A stretch of DNA of 64,000 bases from Trichobilharzia szidati (Eukaryota; Platyhelminthes; Trematoda; Strigeidida; Schistosomatidae). The stretch spans positions 105,475,256-105,539,255 of the forward strand of contig OX235271.1 in the NCBI GenBank assembly GCA_944472155.2, read 5' to 3'. Shown here in pieces: positions 37,066 to 48,039 of the stretch (positions are counted from its first letter, which is position 1; every line of letters begins with the position of its first letter). Position numbers and translations under genes: made by a program. Below the pieces are notes generated by a model. That model was not told where the DNA came from. It saw only the letters and a program-made list of their open reading frames with translations, and did not search any database.

Positions 37066-37089
37066 GGAGGGAAAAATAATTAAGCCAAT

Positions 37090-37745
37090 ATATGTATATG
37101 TAAGTATAGATGTATACTGGTTTATTATGAAAAGATTAAAATTCACAGAAAATACTAATCAAAATGTAAATATCAAAACAATGCGGAGAAAAATATAAAT
37201 TCATTTTAAAAAACTATAAAAAATAAAATGATACGCATTGTATTATTACTAAGCAAGAAACAAAACTAAGCATGAAAATCACTTTTTGTCATTAGACAAA
37301 CAAAGATAACAACACCATTTGTCGACTATAATTCACACGTTATAAAGGGATTAGAGAGAAATACTGTTAACTTCATACAATTTAAAACTTCACCGGTTTC
37401 CACTAATATATGTATGTATGTATGATATTGAGAGCATTGTTTCATAGAATTCTATTTAATTTCTTTGTTTAATGCAGCATTTAAATACGAAATGGTAATA
37501 TGGAATAATGAAAAGAAAACTGAATAGTGCTTGCTTATTTGTGTAAACATCAATAACGGCTCTACATACTTAAGATTACACACATAGCAAGTAAAACAAA
37601 ATCCATGAAAATAATCAGAATCCGTAAATATTATTATTATTATTATTTTAAAAACCGAACGTACATGGTATTTTTGGGAAATAAAATTAATGATACAAAT
37701 ACTGCTACTAACGAAAACCGTAGTATAAATAGAAAAATAAATTTT
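37090..37745 (-). other. AT-rich 3' flank with ATT microsatellite
   Basis: This contains a short (att)n tract at 37627-37648. It probably includes the 3' UTR of the minus-strand gene ending at 37746. Several AATAAA-like hexamers occur, but none can be singled out. Confidence 0.4.
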
Positions 37746-38257
37746 TTATAAAGGTTGAATAACACTGGGCTGTTGTTGTTGTGGTGGTGGTGGTGCTGAT
37801 AATGATGATGATGAGAATCCATTGTGCTGTTGTATAGAATAATTAGTACTTAGTGAATTCAAATGATGTGTAAAATGTGAATTGTATGAGGCTAATGATA
37901 CTTCTGATCTACTACACTCATCATCGGATCGATTTGATTTTACTCTTTTTATTGCATTAATTGTATCTAAACAGGCTTGAATTGCACGACAATTTTGGAT
38001 TACCTCTGGTGGATTAGCATCAGCATCAAGTTTAGCCGTTAACTGTTGTATTTTATTCAATATTTTAATGAGGATATCATCTTGAATTTGATTATATAAA
38101 AATTGATCATCGTTTTGATCTGAATTAGACATAGGAAGACAATTTGAATGAGCAGTAATACTGTCTTTGGATTGAGCTTTATTTAATGTTCCATTTGTAC
38201 TAGATAGTGAAGTTGATGTGTTCTGTGGACTATAGTTTACAGATTTCCCATTGATAG
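37746..38257 (-). CDS. terminal exon of an unidentified host gene
   Basis: An acceptor (gcatttctag) precedes 170 open codons ending in TAA. The predicted segment starts near INGKSVNYSPQ. It has a Ser/Thr/Asn-rich part, then a charged amphipathic helical stretch (DDILIKILNKIQQLTAKLDA, followed by an IQACLDTINAIKRVKS block), and ends with Ser-rich, Pro5 and Gln4 runs. Composition and the splice site support a real exon. Upstream exons must lie to the right, probably beyond the Gypsy element at 40.6-45.0 kb, which would then sit in an intron. I do not recognise the family. Confidence 0.55.
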
Positions 38258-39838
38258 CTAGAAATGCAAAAATGTTAAAAACACTTAATCTATTAACCAA
38301 ATCTCAATTAATAACTTCCATTACAGCATGAAGAGAATATGTAAAATATGATGCTTTATGCTAATCATTTTGATTACTTTTCATATAGAAAATTAAAGGC
38401 GATGAGTCATTACATAACTTCTAATTAATTGGTGAACTTAGGCGAATAAAATGATAGAACTTGAAAATTAATCTAATGCTCACTAGTGATTCATACAGGA
38501 TGAAGTTTCCCAGAGTTCTAGTGAGAAATCGTGACAGAAGTTGACTGCAGGGTCAGGTGCTCACCGATGACATTGGCTGGTGCTGGTTCTGTATGTCACG
38601 AATTAGCACAAGTTATAACTCATGGACCACTGAGTTCTCTTCAACTGGTGGAATGGTCAACAGGATTGCCTTATAACCAAACGATCACAGAGTGCATCCT
38701 GTGAAGAGTCACCAGCTAGGGCAAAATATCTTTCTAGTACTCACTAACTTTTCAGTAATTCTCGAAATGATGTCGATTCGTAACCTAACTTGAAATCACT
38801 CAACACCCTGCGAATGAATATTTGCAAATAAAAAGAGAGATATGTGCTTGCCTCCTATTTCTGAGTGATTTTAAAGGATATCTCAGCAACTAAATGAGTA
38901 ATCAATCAGGTTTCCATTTAATTAGGAAGGAAAGCACCTATCCACAATACCGACACCTGATTGGTTATACACTTGGTGAGCGACAGGAAATCCCTCAGCA
39001 TAGCGATGCTAATGCCAAATGCATGTCTGATAGCTATGACAAGTTTAGTTACCAGGGTGACATGTATATATTTAACATGCTGGTTATCAATTTTTAAGGT
39101 TAGAAACTAAAACCACCTAGTGAAGCGAGTTTGTGACATGTAAATGTCAGCAGTACATGATAAGTGGTATATAATAGCAACCATTTTGGGATGATAGCAG
39201 TTATGAATTTGAAACATGATCTGTCTGTTATAGAATGTGTATCATGAGCAGTAAATAACTTATGAGATATTACACCACTAGAATAAAAATATTTGACACT
39301 GAATATTTTACTGTTCTATTCCGGTCAGTCAGTATTCATACCACATATTGACAGATGATAGATGAAATCAAATGTTGTTGGATGTTTGAACCTTCATAAC
39401 AAGAATGAAGATTCACACGCCTGTAGCTAAATTCAAATTTAGGCTGCTTAACTCTGGCCTGTGATTGGTTATTAATTAATGTTCTAAACAGACATGATAT
39501 GAGTCATTCAAGTCAATGTTATATACTACGTCAAATAAATAAATAAATAAAGGTGCTCGAGATGTCCAATGTCATTAGATTTCCTACTTAGTATGTATAT
39601 TTGCATACCACTTTTATGATAAATAGATAAGCTTACAAACACAATCATTTCCCATAATACACTGATAAGTATTAGTTTTGCCTTTTATTTGTACTATTAA
39701 ATACAGAAAAAAATATTCCCATCTTTTCTCTCCATTTTAAAGGTTTTCACTTAATGAATGTAGTAGTGAAAACCATTACTACATATAAATAGGATGCATT
39801 GGAACTAGTCAAATCCTGTAGATATACCTTACACTCGA

Positions 39839-39875
<37 letters not shown>

Positions 39876-40565
39876 CTATGATTATAGAATGAAAGACATA
39901 TGCATGTAAACAAAAATGTTTTTATACATATAACTACAACGACATACAACGTTTGCAAATATATTCCTGATAAAGTAGTCATCCAACTCATGTGAACATA
40001 GACTGTATACATTAAAAAGCCAGCACCGTGGCGAAAAAAAATTAAGCAAGAAGTATCTATAAAAACATTAAACATCATAAAAAGAGTTAATCAAACAAAA
40101 CAATGAAAGAAGGGTAGGAAATGGAAGGTGTAGATTATTCGCGACTGTCAGGGTGAATGATTACATGAATATATGCAGTATAAATAATTGATAATGATAA
40201 CAAAAAATAACAGTAACAATAATAAGGATACAAAGTAACATCAAAATGTATGGAATGCATCCGTGTCAAAGAAAGATTAGCACATGCAAGCATAATTCAG
40301 GAATTAGAGGAAATCAAAACTTGTTATAACTTTAAATAAAAATTTATGCACATAATAAACAATGAGGTGGTCGTTAGCCTCTGAGAAATTCAAATATAAG
40401 GAGATACATATATATCCTTGGTGAATGCATATGCTTGCAGTACAGTTAATAAACTACAAACAATTAGTGATAATAATATTAATAAATGTCTATGTTTATA
40501 GTGAAAGGAATGTCAACAACAATAATACTGAGGAGAATGTCTAAATAAAGGTTAACGTACTTGTT
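38258..40565. other. intronic or intergenic, with (TA)n at 39840-39871
   Basis: Mostly AT-rich, with a pure (ta)n tract near 39840-39871. A stretch at 38470-39110 has higher GC and looks like an unclassified repeat, but no partner occurs in this window. The 3' LTR of the neighbouring Gypsy element was sought here and not found. Confidence 0.4.
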
Positions 40566-40568
40566 ATG

Positions 40569-43500
40569 TCAGTCAATGAAATGAACATAGCGGGTAGGTT
40601 TATAGATCTGCCGACCACTGCGTGTCTGAACAGGGGGAAGTGTGAAGAGCGGAAGTGTAGGAGTTGCATTGATTTTCTCATTATTTATCGGTACAGGCGT
40701 TGCTATTGCTTCATATTCACTGTCCATGTACGCTGGTTTCAGAAATGATAGAGAAGATTTGTAGCTCAGGTGGATGATTTTGATGTGGTTGATTGATGAT
40801 TCAATCAATAGACACATCGAGATAGACAAAATTTATCAACCGATAAGAAAGAAACATCACACACAAAGGGTCAAAGTTCAAGTCAAAGAAACAATGAGTG
40901 ACAATACAAGCAACCTAGAAGGTGTGAAAACAAACAAAAACAACCAATCACGTCCAAGGTCGCCAGGAGAGATGATTAATAAACTCGTGGAGAAATCTAC
41001 AAGCTCACTTCAAATTGAAGTATGCGCTGAAGATGTCACCAAGTATGGTGATGAAAGCTTCGCAAATCAACTATCCAGCTCAGAGAACACAACCACATCA
41101 AAAACGCTGGTTTCAGACGGTCAACCGAAACAGTTTCCTGCTTACCATTTTTGTTCAGTGTGAAGTATTTGTCAGTGCGCTTGAGTACTGGAAAAGGACC
41201 TTCATATGGATGTTGTAAGCCTTTCCTAATGGCATCGACGCGAACAAATACAAATTTGCAAGTAAGTAGATTCTTGTTAACTTGAGCTTTGTGAAATGAT
41301 TGGCGAGGGGCTACTGGTCGAAGATGAAGCATTTGCTGAGTAAGACGATTGGTAAAATCAGAGATATTTACATCAGTTGAATCATTGGAAAGAACTAACT
41401 GACCAGGCAATGTGAGGGTAGTACCATACACGAGTTGAGCAGGTGTACATCCCAAGTCTTCTTTGACAGTTGACCGGGTACTGAGGAGAACTAATGGTAG
41501 GTGTTCACTCCACTTAGATGAGTCAGCTTGTGCCATCAAAGAGCTTTTCAGTTGTCGATGGAAACGTTCCACCAGACCATTCGCTGCAGGATGATAAGCT
41601 GTAGTGGAGATGTGGTTCATTCCAAGGAGTCTCGTAAGCCCTCGAAACAGAGTTGATTGAAATTGAGCTCCTCGGTCTGTGGTAATCGTTGTTGGTACTC
41701 CATAGTTTGATACCCAACGATCTAGGAAAACCAAAGCGGTATTTTCTGCAGATATGTCGTTGAGTGGACAAGCAATAGCCCATCAAGTGAATCGATCGAT
41801 AGCTGTAAGGATATGTGTAAAACCTCTGGATGGTGGTAATGGTCCAACAATATCTATGTGCACATGTTGAAATCGTTTATCTGGTAAATTGAACTGCTTT
41901 GGAGTTGTGACGGTGTGATGATGTACCTTGAACTTTTGACATTGCAAGCACTGGAGTGCCGATCTCCGAATATCGGAGTTCATTTTTGGCCAAACGAAAC
42001 GCTCACTGATTAACTTAACCGTAGCACGTACTCCAGGATGAGACAGAGAATGTAGATGTTCAAATAAAGGTTTTCGACAACTTTGTGGAACAAAAGGTCG
42101 ATGAACGCCGGTAGAAACGTCGCAGATGATAGTTGTATCAGACAGAGGAATAGGTATATCCTGCAACTGTAGGGAGGACTATCGTCTACAATTATGAAGT
42201 TCGGCGTCACTTTTCTGCAACTTGGTGATATTGTCTAAGCTAATGTCTATCGAAGATAGAAGCTGATTAACATCACATCGAGACAAAGAATCGGCTACAA
42301 TATTGGAATCTCCTTTGATAAACTGGATGTCTGTCGAGAATCGTGATATATAATCCAGTTGTCTGGCTTCTCTCGAGGAGTGTTTGTCCAACGAAGTGCT
42401 AAAAGCATAACAAAGAGGCTTATGGTCGGTTAAGATAGTAAAATGTCGACCTTGTAATAAGAAGCTGAAATGTTTCACTGCTAGATAGATAGCTAACAGT
42501 TCTGTGCCAAAAGTACTGTAACGTGTCTGAGCCGGTTCTAACTTCTTCGAAGAGAAAGCAAGTGGGGGTAACGTCACCATTAATCTTCTGCTGTAACACC
42601 GCGCCCACAGCTACTTGGGAGGCATCTGTGCACAAGATAAGGGATGCTTCGGGGTTGATGTGGGACAACATAGCGACTTTAGATAAAGCGTCTTTAGCGT
42701 TGCAGAAAGATTCGTGTGCTTGCTCTGACCATTGAAATTTTTTAGGATCACTTTTAAGGAGATCGGTTAAAGGTTGGACGATAGAAGGAATAAAACGTCA
42801 ATAGAAATTAAACATCCCCAAAAATTGTCGGACTTTCTTCAAAGGGTCTGGTTGGGGGAAGTTTTTGATTGTATCTATCTTTTCCTCAGTAGGCCTGATT
42901 CCCTCGGCAGTTATGTAGTGTCCTAGGCATTGAATGGAAGAGGCACCGAAAATGCACTTCTTAGGATTTATAGCGACACCATACTGTTCGAAACGCTGGA
43001 ACAAAGTGCTAAGATGTTTCTTATGTTCCTCTTCCGACTTGCTAGCAATTATTACGTCGTCGATATAAACGAACACAAAGTCAAGGCCCTGCGTGACTCG
43101 GTCCATGAAGCGCTGAAAAGTCTGTGCAGCGTTTTTCAGCCCGAAAGGCATTCGTAAGAATTCAAACAAGCCAAAAGGTGTTATAATGGCTGTCTTCTCG
43201 CTGTCCTCAGGAGCGACTGGTATCTGGTGATAAGCTCTGACTAAATCCACTTTGGAGAAAATAGTTTTACCTTGCAGTATTAGAGAGAAATCATGCAAGT
43301 GCGTAATGGGATAACGATCTGGGACAGTGGCGTTATTCAAATGTCGGTTATCCCCACATGGTCGCTAGTCATGCTCAGCTTTTGGTACCATATGTATTGG
43401 TGAGGGCTGAGGACTGTTGGATGGCCAGATGATGCCCAATTGCATCATGTGTTCGAATTCAGCTTTGGTTGCTGCTAACTTGTCGGGTGGTAGTCGACGA

Positions 43501-44130
43501 GGACGTGCTCTGACGGGTTGACCAGTTGTGACAATTTTATGCGTGACAGAATGAGGAACATCTTCGCTATTATAAGATGGCTTTAAAATTTTTGGGAAAC
43601 GTTGCAGTAATGCAGAAAACATGCAATCATCTGGCTTTTCGATGCATATGTTGTAAACAGAGTAGTTTGAGATGATTCCGTGGACTTGAAGCTGGGTGCA
43701 GTTATCAATCAGCTTTTTCTTGTTGACCTCAACCAGCAGATTGAAACTGCTTAAAAAATCGGCACCCAGTATGGCATGACGAACGTCAGCTACTATGAAT
43801 ATCCATGTAAATCGACGACGTAAACCAAGATCCAAAATAAGTGATTGTTCGCCGTAGGTCCGTATGCTAGTTTGGTTAGCTGCTCGAAGTGAAAGTTTTG
43901 CAGCTGTGCTAGAAGACCGCCTGGAGAGTGAAGGAGGTATTACACTGACTTCGGCTCCTGTGTCTACCAGCAATAATGTGCCTGTGGTTTTGTCCCTCAC
44001 GTAGAAAAGGCGACTTGAATGGTTGCCAGTAACAGCTGTCGCCACCACTGTCTGGTTGGGGAGTTTCCCTGAGCCGAGTTCCTACTGCTGAAAGCACATG
44101 GTTTCAAGCACCAAATAGCTCGGTTTCCAA
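40569..44130 (-). pseudogene. Gypsy pol (PR-RT-RH-IN), decayed
   Basis: The domains run from high to low coordinates. An aspartic protease with [14 protein letters not shown] is near 43930-43980. The RT has [16 protein letters not shown] and the YIDDVIIAS box near 43055. RNase H has CTDASQVAVGAVLQQ near 42630. The integrase HHCC finger (HSLSHPGVR to CLQCQ) is near 41950-42040, and its core has [19 protein letters not shown] and GLVERFHRQ. The C terminus ends in RSGRQIYKPTRYVHF. Lesions are a TAG near 43362 in the position of a usual Trp, a TGA near 42795, a frame change near 42560, a TAG near 42179 and a TGA near 41780. The last domain is further interrupted at 40743-41103. It cannot make an active polyprotein as it stands. 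Confidence 0.85.
40743..41103 (+). other. 361-bp insert in the integrase C terminus
   Basis: The 13-mer acgctggtttcag occurs on both sides (40730-40742 and 41104-41116). The insert plus one repeat is 374 nt, exactly the shift separating the two pol frames, so it is a clean insertion with a target duplication. On the plus strand, opposite to pol, it is open for about 110 codons from 40774, with a Lys/Asn/Ser-rich sequence (MSDNTSNLEGVKTNKNN, then GEMINKLVEKSTSSLQIEVC). This looks like cellular coding sequence that I cannot place. A 13-bp duplication would fit LINE-mediated retroposition, though only a very short A-run is present. Confidence 0.6.
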
Positions 44131-44232
44131 ACTTCTATGATACTAGCAAATATTTTGAGTACTAGACGTTGAGGTCCGCTGTCTTGAAAACGACCGTCGA
44201 CGTTGCCGTGACCTGGGCGGTGATCTACTACC

Positions 44233-44925
44233 TCATGCACGTAAGCTTGAAATTTCAGTTTCTAGCTTTTCCATCTTATTCGTCAATGTCGAAATCGCTG
44301 ACAATATAGTTGTGTCGGTAGCAGACGTCCCTCGAACCGGTAACCCCTGACTTGTCGGTACGTTGTATATACTGGTTTCAGGCATTACATCTAGTATTCT
44401 ATCTGCCAGCTCACTTAGTGCGTCTAGGTCGACCGATTTGGAGGAGATGGTCAAAACCTGTTGGATATGTCGTGGTAGCCGTTGCAACCACATCTGGCGT
44501 AAAACCACGTCGTCAACTTGGTGTGGGTTAAGCAGTTGACGCATGTGCCTGAGGAGCTGAGATGGAGTCCGTGAGCCTAACTCACAAGCAGTAAGTAACT
44601 GTTGGATCCGTTTCTCATCTGAAACACTCCTTCTTTGAATCAAAACTGCTTTGAGCCTATCATACTGGTGGTCTGCAGGGGCGCTGTCAATTAAATCACT
44701 AATGTCTGATAGAACCTCTGTGGGCAGTGCGGCTAAAACACATCCATACTTCGCAATCTGTGACTTGATTCCGCGGGCAGAAAAGAGGGGTTCGATGATG
44801 GCAAACAAAATCCGCGGCTCAGTGAAACCAAATAGCGGTAGACGCAGATCGACTATTGCGTTGATTGATGAGTCTTGTGCCTCCTTAGTCTCAGTTGCAG
44901 CAGGTGAACGTGTAGGTGAGGACAT
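44233..44925 (-). CDS. Gypsy gag (capsid-like) protein
   Basis: A 230-residue open frame starts at the second in-frame Met (MSSPTRSP); the track upstream of it looks like leader. It contains RILFAIIEPLFSARGIKS and ALPTEVLSDISDLID, then SQLLRHMRQLL and MWLQRLPRHIQQVL, which is the helical capsid layout of this Gypsy group. It is homologous to the gag at 51126-51932. The zinc-knuckle part downstream (about 44100-44160) is decayed and out of frame (residues like FGNRAIWCLKPC can be read), so the protein ends early. Confidence 0.8.
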   Translation of the reverse strand: MSSPTRSPAATETKEAQDSSINAIVDLRLPLFGFTEPRILFAIIEPLFSARGIKSQIAKYGCVLAALPTEVLSDISDLIDSAPADHQYDRLKAVLIQRRSVSDEKRIQQLLTACELGSRTPSQLLRHMRQLLNPHQVDDVVLRQMWLQRLPRHIQQVLTISSKSVDLDALSELADRILDVMPETSIYNVPTSQGLPVRGTSATDTTILSAISTLTNKMEKLETEISSLRA

Positions 44926-45060
44926 GATTATTATGCGAATATACAGGTACACAGATATAAATACATGGAATGTGCAGTCAAAAGTAAAAATAATAACAAT
45001 AAAAATATAGAGTTTCTATAAAGCTAAGATGTTCAAACGGGCTCACCGGTTATTCTGGCG

Positions 45061-45496
45061 GACCTAAGGCTTTGCTAGCTTAATATACCGGATTCGAATA
45101 GAAATAAAAATACAAAATCCGTACAGTTACTGGAAGAATATGTTAAAATTTGTCACTTGGGTTATTACAAGGTCCAAAATCCACAATTAACTTAACAGAC
45201 TCCAGAAGCATTGTAAGAAGACTGCTCCAATCTTAATTCTCCAATGTCGATATTGACAGAAATCGACCAAGGTAACGTAGGGAGAAATTACGGTGTCCCT
45301 GCGAAATTTTGAAATAGAAGATAGGTAATTAGAATTGGCCGATGGCAGTTGAGATGGTGGAGACGACGGAGAGTTGTAGGCAGAACTATATTTTCATTCA
45401 AAACACGAGGTTAAGTTCAAAGTACAGAGATCTTGGTTGAAACAAAGTAGTGTACAATATGTTCATTTCTCACATAATAGTAAAAGTTGGGCTGAA
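45061..45496. other. flank of the decayed Gypsy element, possibly a lone 5' LTR
   Basis: Position and spacing suggest this could contain the 5' LTR of the element to its left. No second copy exists in the window to define its ends. Confidence 0.3.
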
Positions 45497-47320
45497 ATTA
45501 TCCCGCATGCTCAAGGTCATTGGTGGAGTGAGACGCTCAAAGGTCATTTGCGTCCATGTTAGTCGGCCATGTTGGGTTGCAATTCTGTATCCGTTCGTTT
45601 ACACATTGTTTTTTACGTTTATCCTGCAGTTATTCACGACTTATCTTGATGCATATTGTTCACAAATGTTGCTTTTCAACTCATTTTTGTTTCCGTTGAT
45701 GTTAAAATTCGTTGGTTTCGAAAGATTTTACCACCAGATCAGTGCATACATTTCATGATAGTTGTTTCATACCTTGCTTTCATGCGTGGTTTCAGTGTTT
45801 TAGTCGTTTTTCAGCTAATAATGAAATAGTGCTGTGTGGAAGTTTTGGAAAATATGCAAGTGAACATGTTTAGCTGACAAAAGCTGTTGTTTTTAGTTCA
45901 TTTGCTGGTTGCCGTTATTGATTCTGGCTCAGTTGGTTACTTAGAATGTAGAAATCTCGAAAAAACAATGTCTTTCACATTCATGTTTACAACATGCAGC
46001 AGTCTACGAGTGAATCCGGTGAAGGGAATACCACCAGGGTTGCTATTGGCAAGTTTTCCGAAGAGCATATTAAACCTGGAGATTTCAGAACGTGGTTTGA
46101 AGTTGAAAAAGCTTTGAAGCTTTTTGAGAAGCTGAGCATACCATCAGTGTATATTATCAGTTAAAGAATCAGTTATATTGTCAGAGAATCTAAATCAAAC
46201 AGGGTCAAGCCACATAAGAAGTATGAATCTGTTGTGCCTGTACGAAGTTTTGGAACTGAAAGAAACTTGATAGCAATCAGAAACCCCTAAATGGTAAGTG
46301 TTACCTATGTTTAATAATGCCCAATATACTAGATCCAAATACATGAACTAGGACCGCCTGTACCAAAGCCAGTGTTAACGGCCATTCAGTGTGTTGCAAG
46401 ACGACTTAAAAAGCGGATAACATGGTGACCTGGTGAGTGTACGAACTATCCCAGTTAAAGGTAAGACTTTAATTAGCAAGAATAACGTTTCGGGTTGTGG
46501 TCTACAATCGGTGGTTACAACAAGCTGAGAAGCTGATTATTATTCGGGGTGAAAATATTGGCTGAATACAGATTGCTTGTTTCATTTCAAATAATGGAAT
46601 TCCTATTTTTCGGATGTTTGTGATTTCTCCGTAGCTATAAATACGGATAACCATTATTTTTAAAAAATAAATAAATTTTCCTAGGACAATTGGTTTTCTA
46701 TTTCTTGGTGAAATATCAAATTAATACGATTAGAAGATTAGGTAGCAAAGTAGAATGTTCTGTGATTGAGAATCGTAGTCGTCGTGTTTCGGGATTAATA
46801 TCGCGCTTCTAACTATTATAACCCTATGGATATAGGCTTTCCCTAATGGTACATTATGATACCTAGAAGTCATAAGCACACTATTTTCAGTAAATTTATT
46901 CTTACTTCTTAAGGGACTGCAAATAGTGAGTCATTTGAGGTGATAGGATGAATACCCGTAAACGCTTTCGTTGAGATTATGGTATATTTACTTTTTCCGA
47001 GTGGGAGACGATCTTTTTACCAAGAAGGTTCTCAGGATGTCCACTTTTACTTTGAAATTCAAAGATAACGTTAAGTTGCTCACTAAGATATTAGCGGAAA
47101 CCTCTTTAAGGTAGCTATGTAGCTTTAGGTAATGCGTCATAGAAGTAAGCAACGTAGTGTCTAAATATATTAAACGTTGTATAACTGGTCAAATCGTAGC
47201 TCTTACATACTAGTTAGTCTTATAAATAATGAATGCACCGTACAAACGTTTACTTTGATTTGCATATGTAGCTCATAAGCATTATACCTGCGTGTAATAT
47301 ACATTTAAGGCTGATACGCT

Positions 47321-47623
47321 TGTTTCGTGTTCTATTTGACTAAATTAGCGTACACGTATTTTCTAGTACTTCTTCACGTTTATCAATGTGCGCAGACGGT
47401 GTGGCTACTCGACGCCCACAACGTAAAATCAGAAGGCACTTGTGAAGAGTGTAACCGTGTATTATAGCAGTAGTCAAATTTCAAAATTGTATCAAGGTAA
47501 CGCTCAACAGTAAATTGACAAATGTTTACGAAGTACATATAAAATCGGTATGTGTAAACATATAATATGAGTATGCAAATTAGATTAAAATCGTATGTTT
47601 ATAGTTGGTACAGGGGTTCTACA
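47321..47623 (-). repeat. 3' LTR of the Gypsy element
   Basis: This is the 303-bp copy matching 52206-52508 with one difference (t versus g at the fifth base). Confidence 0.95.
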
Positions 47624-48039
47624 TAATTCCCCCACCACAACACTGAAATATAAAAAAAATACATTTAAGTGTTCGACAATAACATGCATCAGCATAATAT
47701 GCAGCAGAGATAGTACGTAGAAAGCGATTTATTAAGCTGAAAAATGAGCAGTTTAATGCGGTTAATAAGGTCGATAATAAATGCGATAATAAAAGAAAAA
47801 ATAGGATTGATGATCGTGGTAGAATATATAAGGAATGATACAATCGGCCGGGGATCTGTAGTCTGTATACGGAAACGATACGTGAATATTAAGCGCTATA
47901 TGATTAAATGTAATAATACAGGGAATATCGATGTTAAAATAGTAGTGACGTGATTTACGTATGAAAATATTAATCAGTTAAATGAGTAGTCAAATGACAA
48001 TTACGAATAAAGATAATAAAAATGAAAATTCGTAATAAG

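Larger units (their letters stand above)
40566..45060 (-). mobile_element. decayed Ty3/Gypsy LTR element without visible LTRs
   Basis: Gag and pol domains lie in canonical order on the minus strand. Near 45035-45055 the phrase ccggtgagcccgtt (minus strand) resembles the putative primer-binding region of the better-preserved Gypsy element at 52185-52205, so the 5' LTR probably begins just above. No repeated LTR sequence was found on either side by eye. The coding part has several stops and a frame change and is split by a 361-bp foreign insert. Confidence 0.75.

Noticed and set aside
39840..39871. TATA-like promoter cluster
   Set aside because: It is a pure (TA)n microsatellite with no start site or gene in position.
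45061..45496. LTR pair for the Gypsy element at 40.6-45.0 kb
   Set aside because: No stretch here recurs at 39.6-40.6 kb, so the LTRs cannot be defined.
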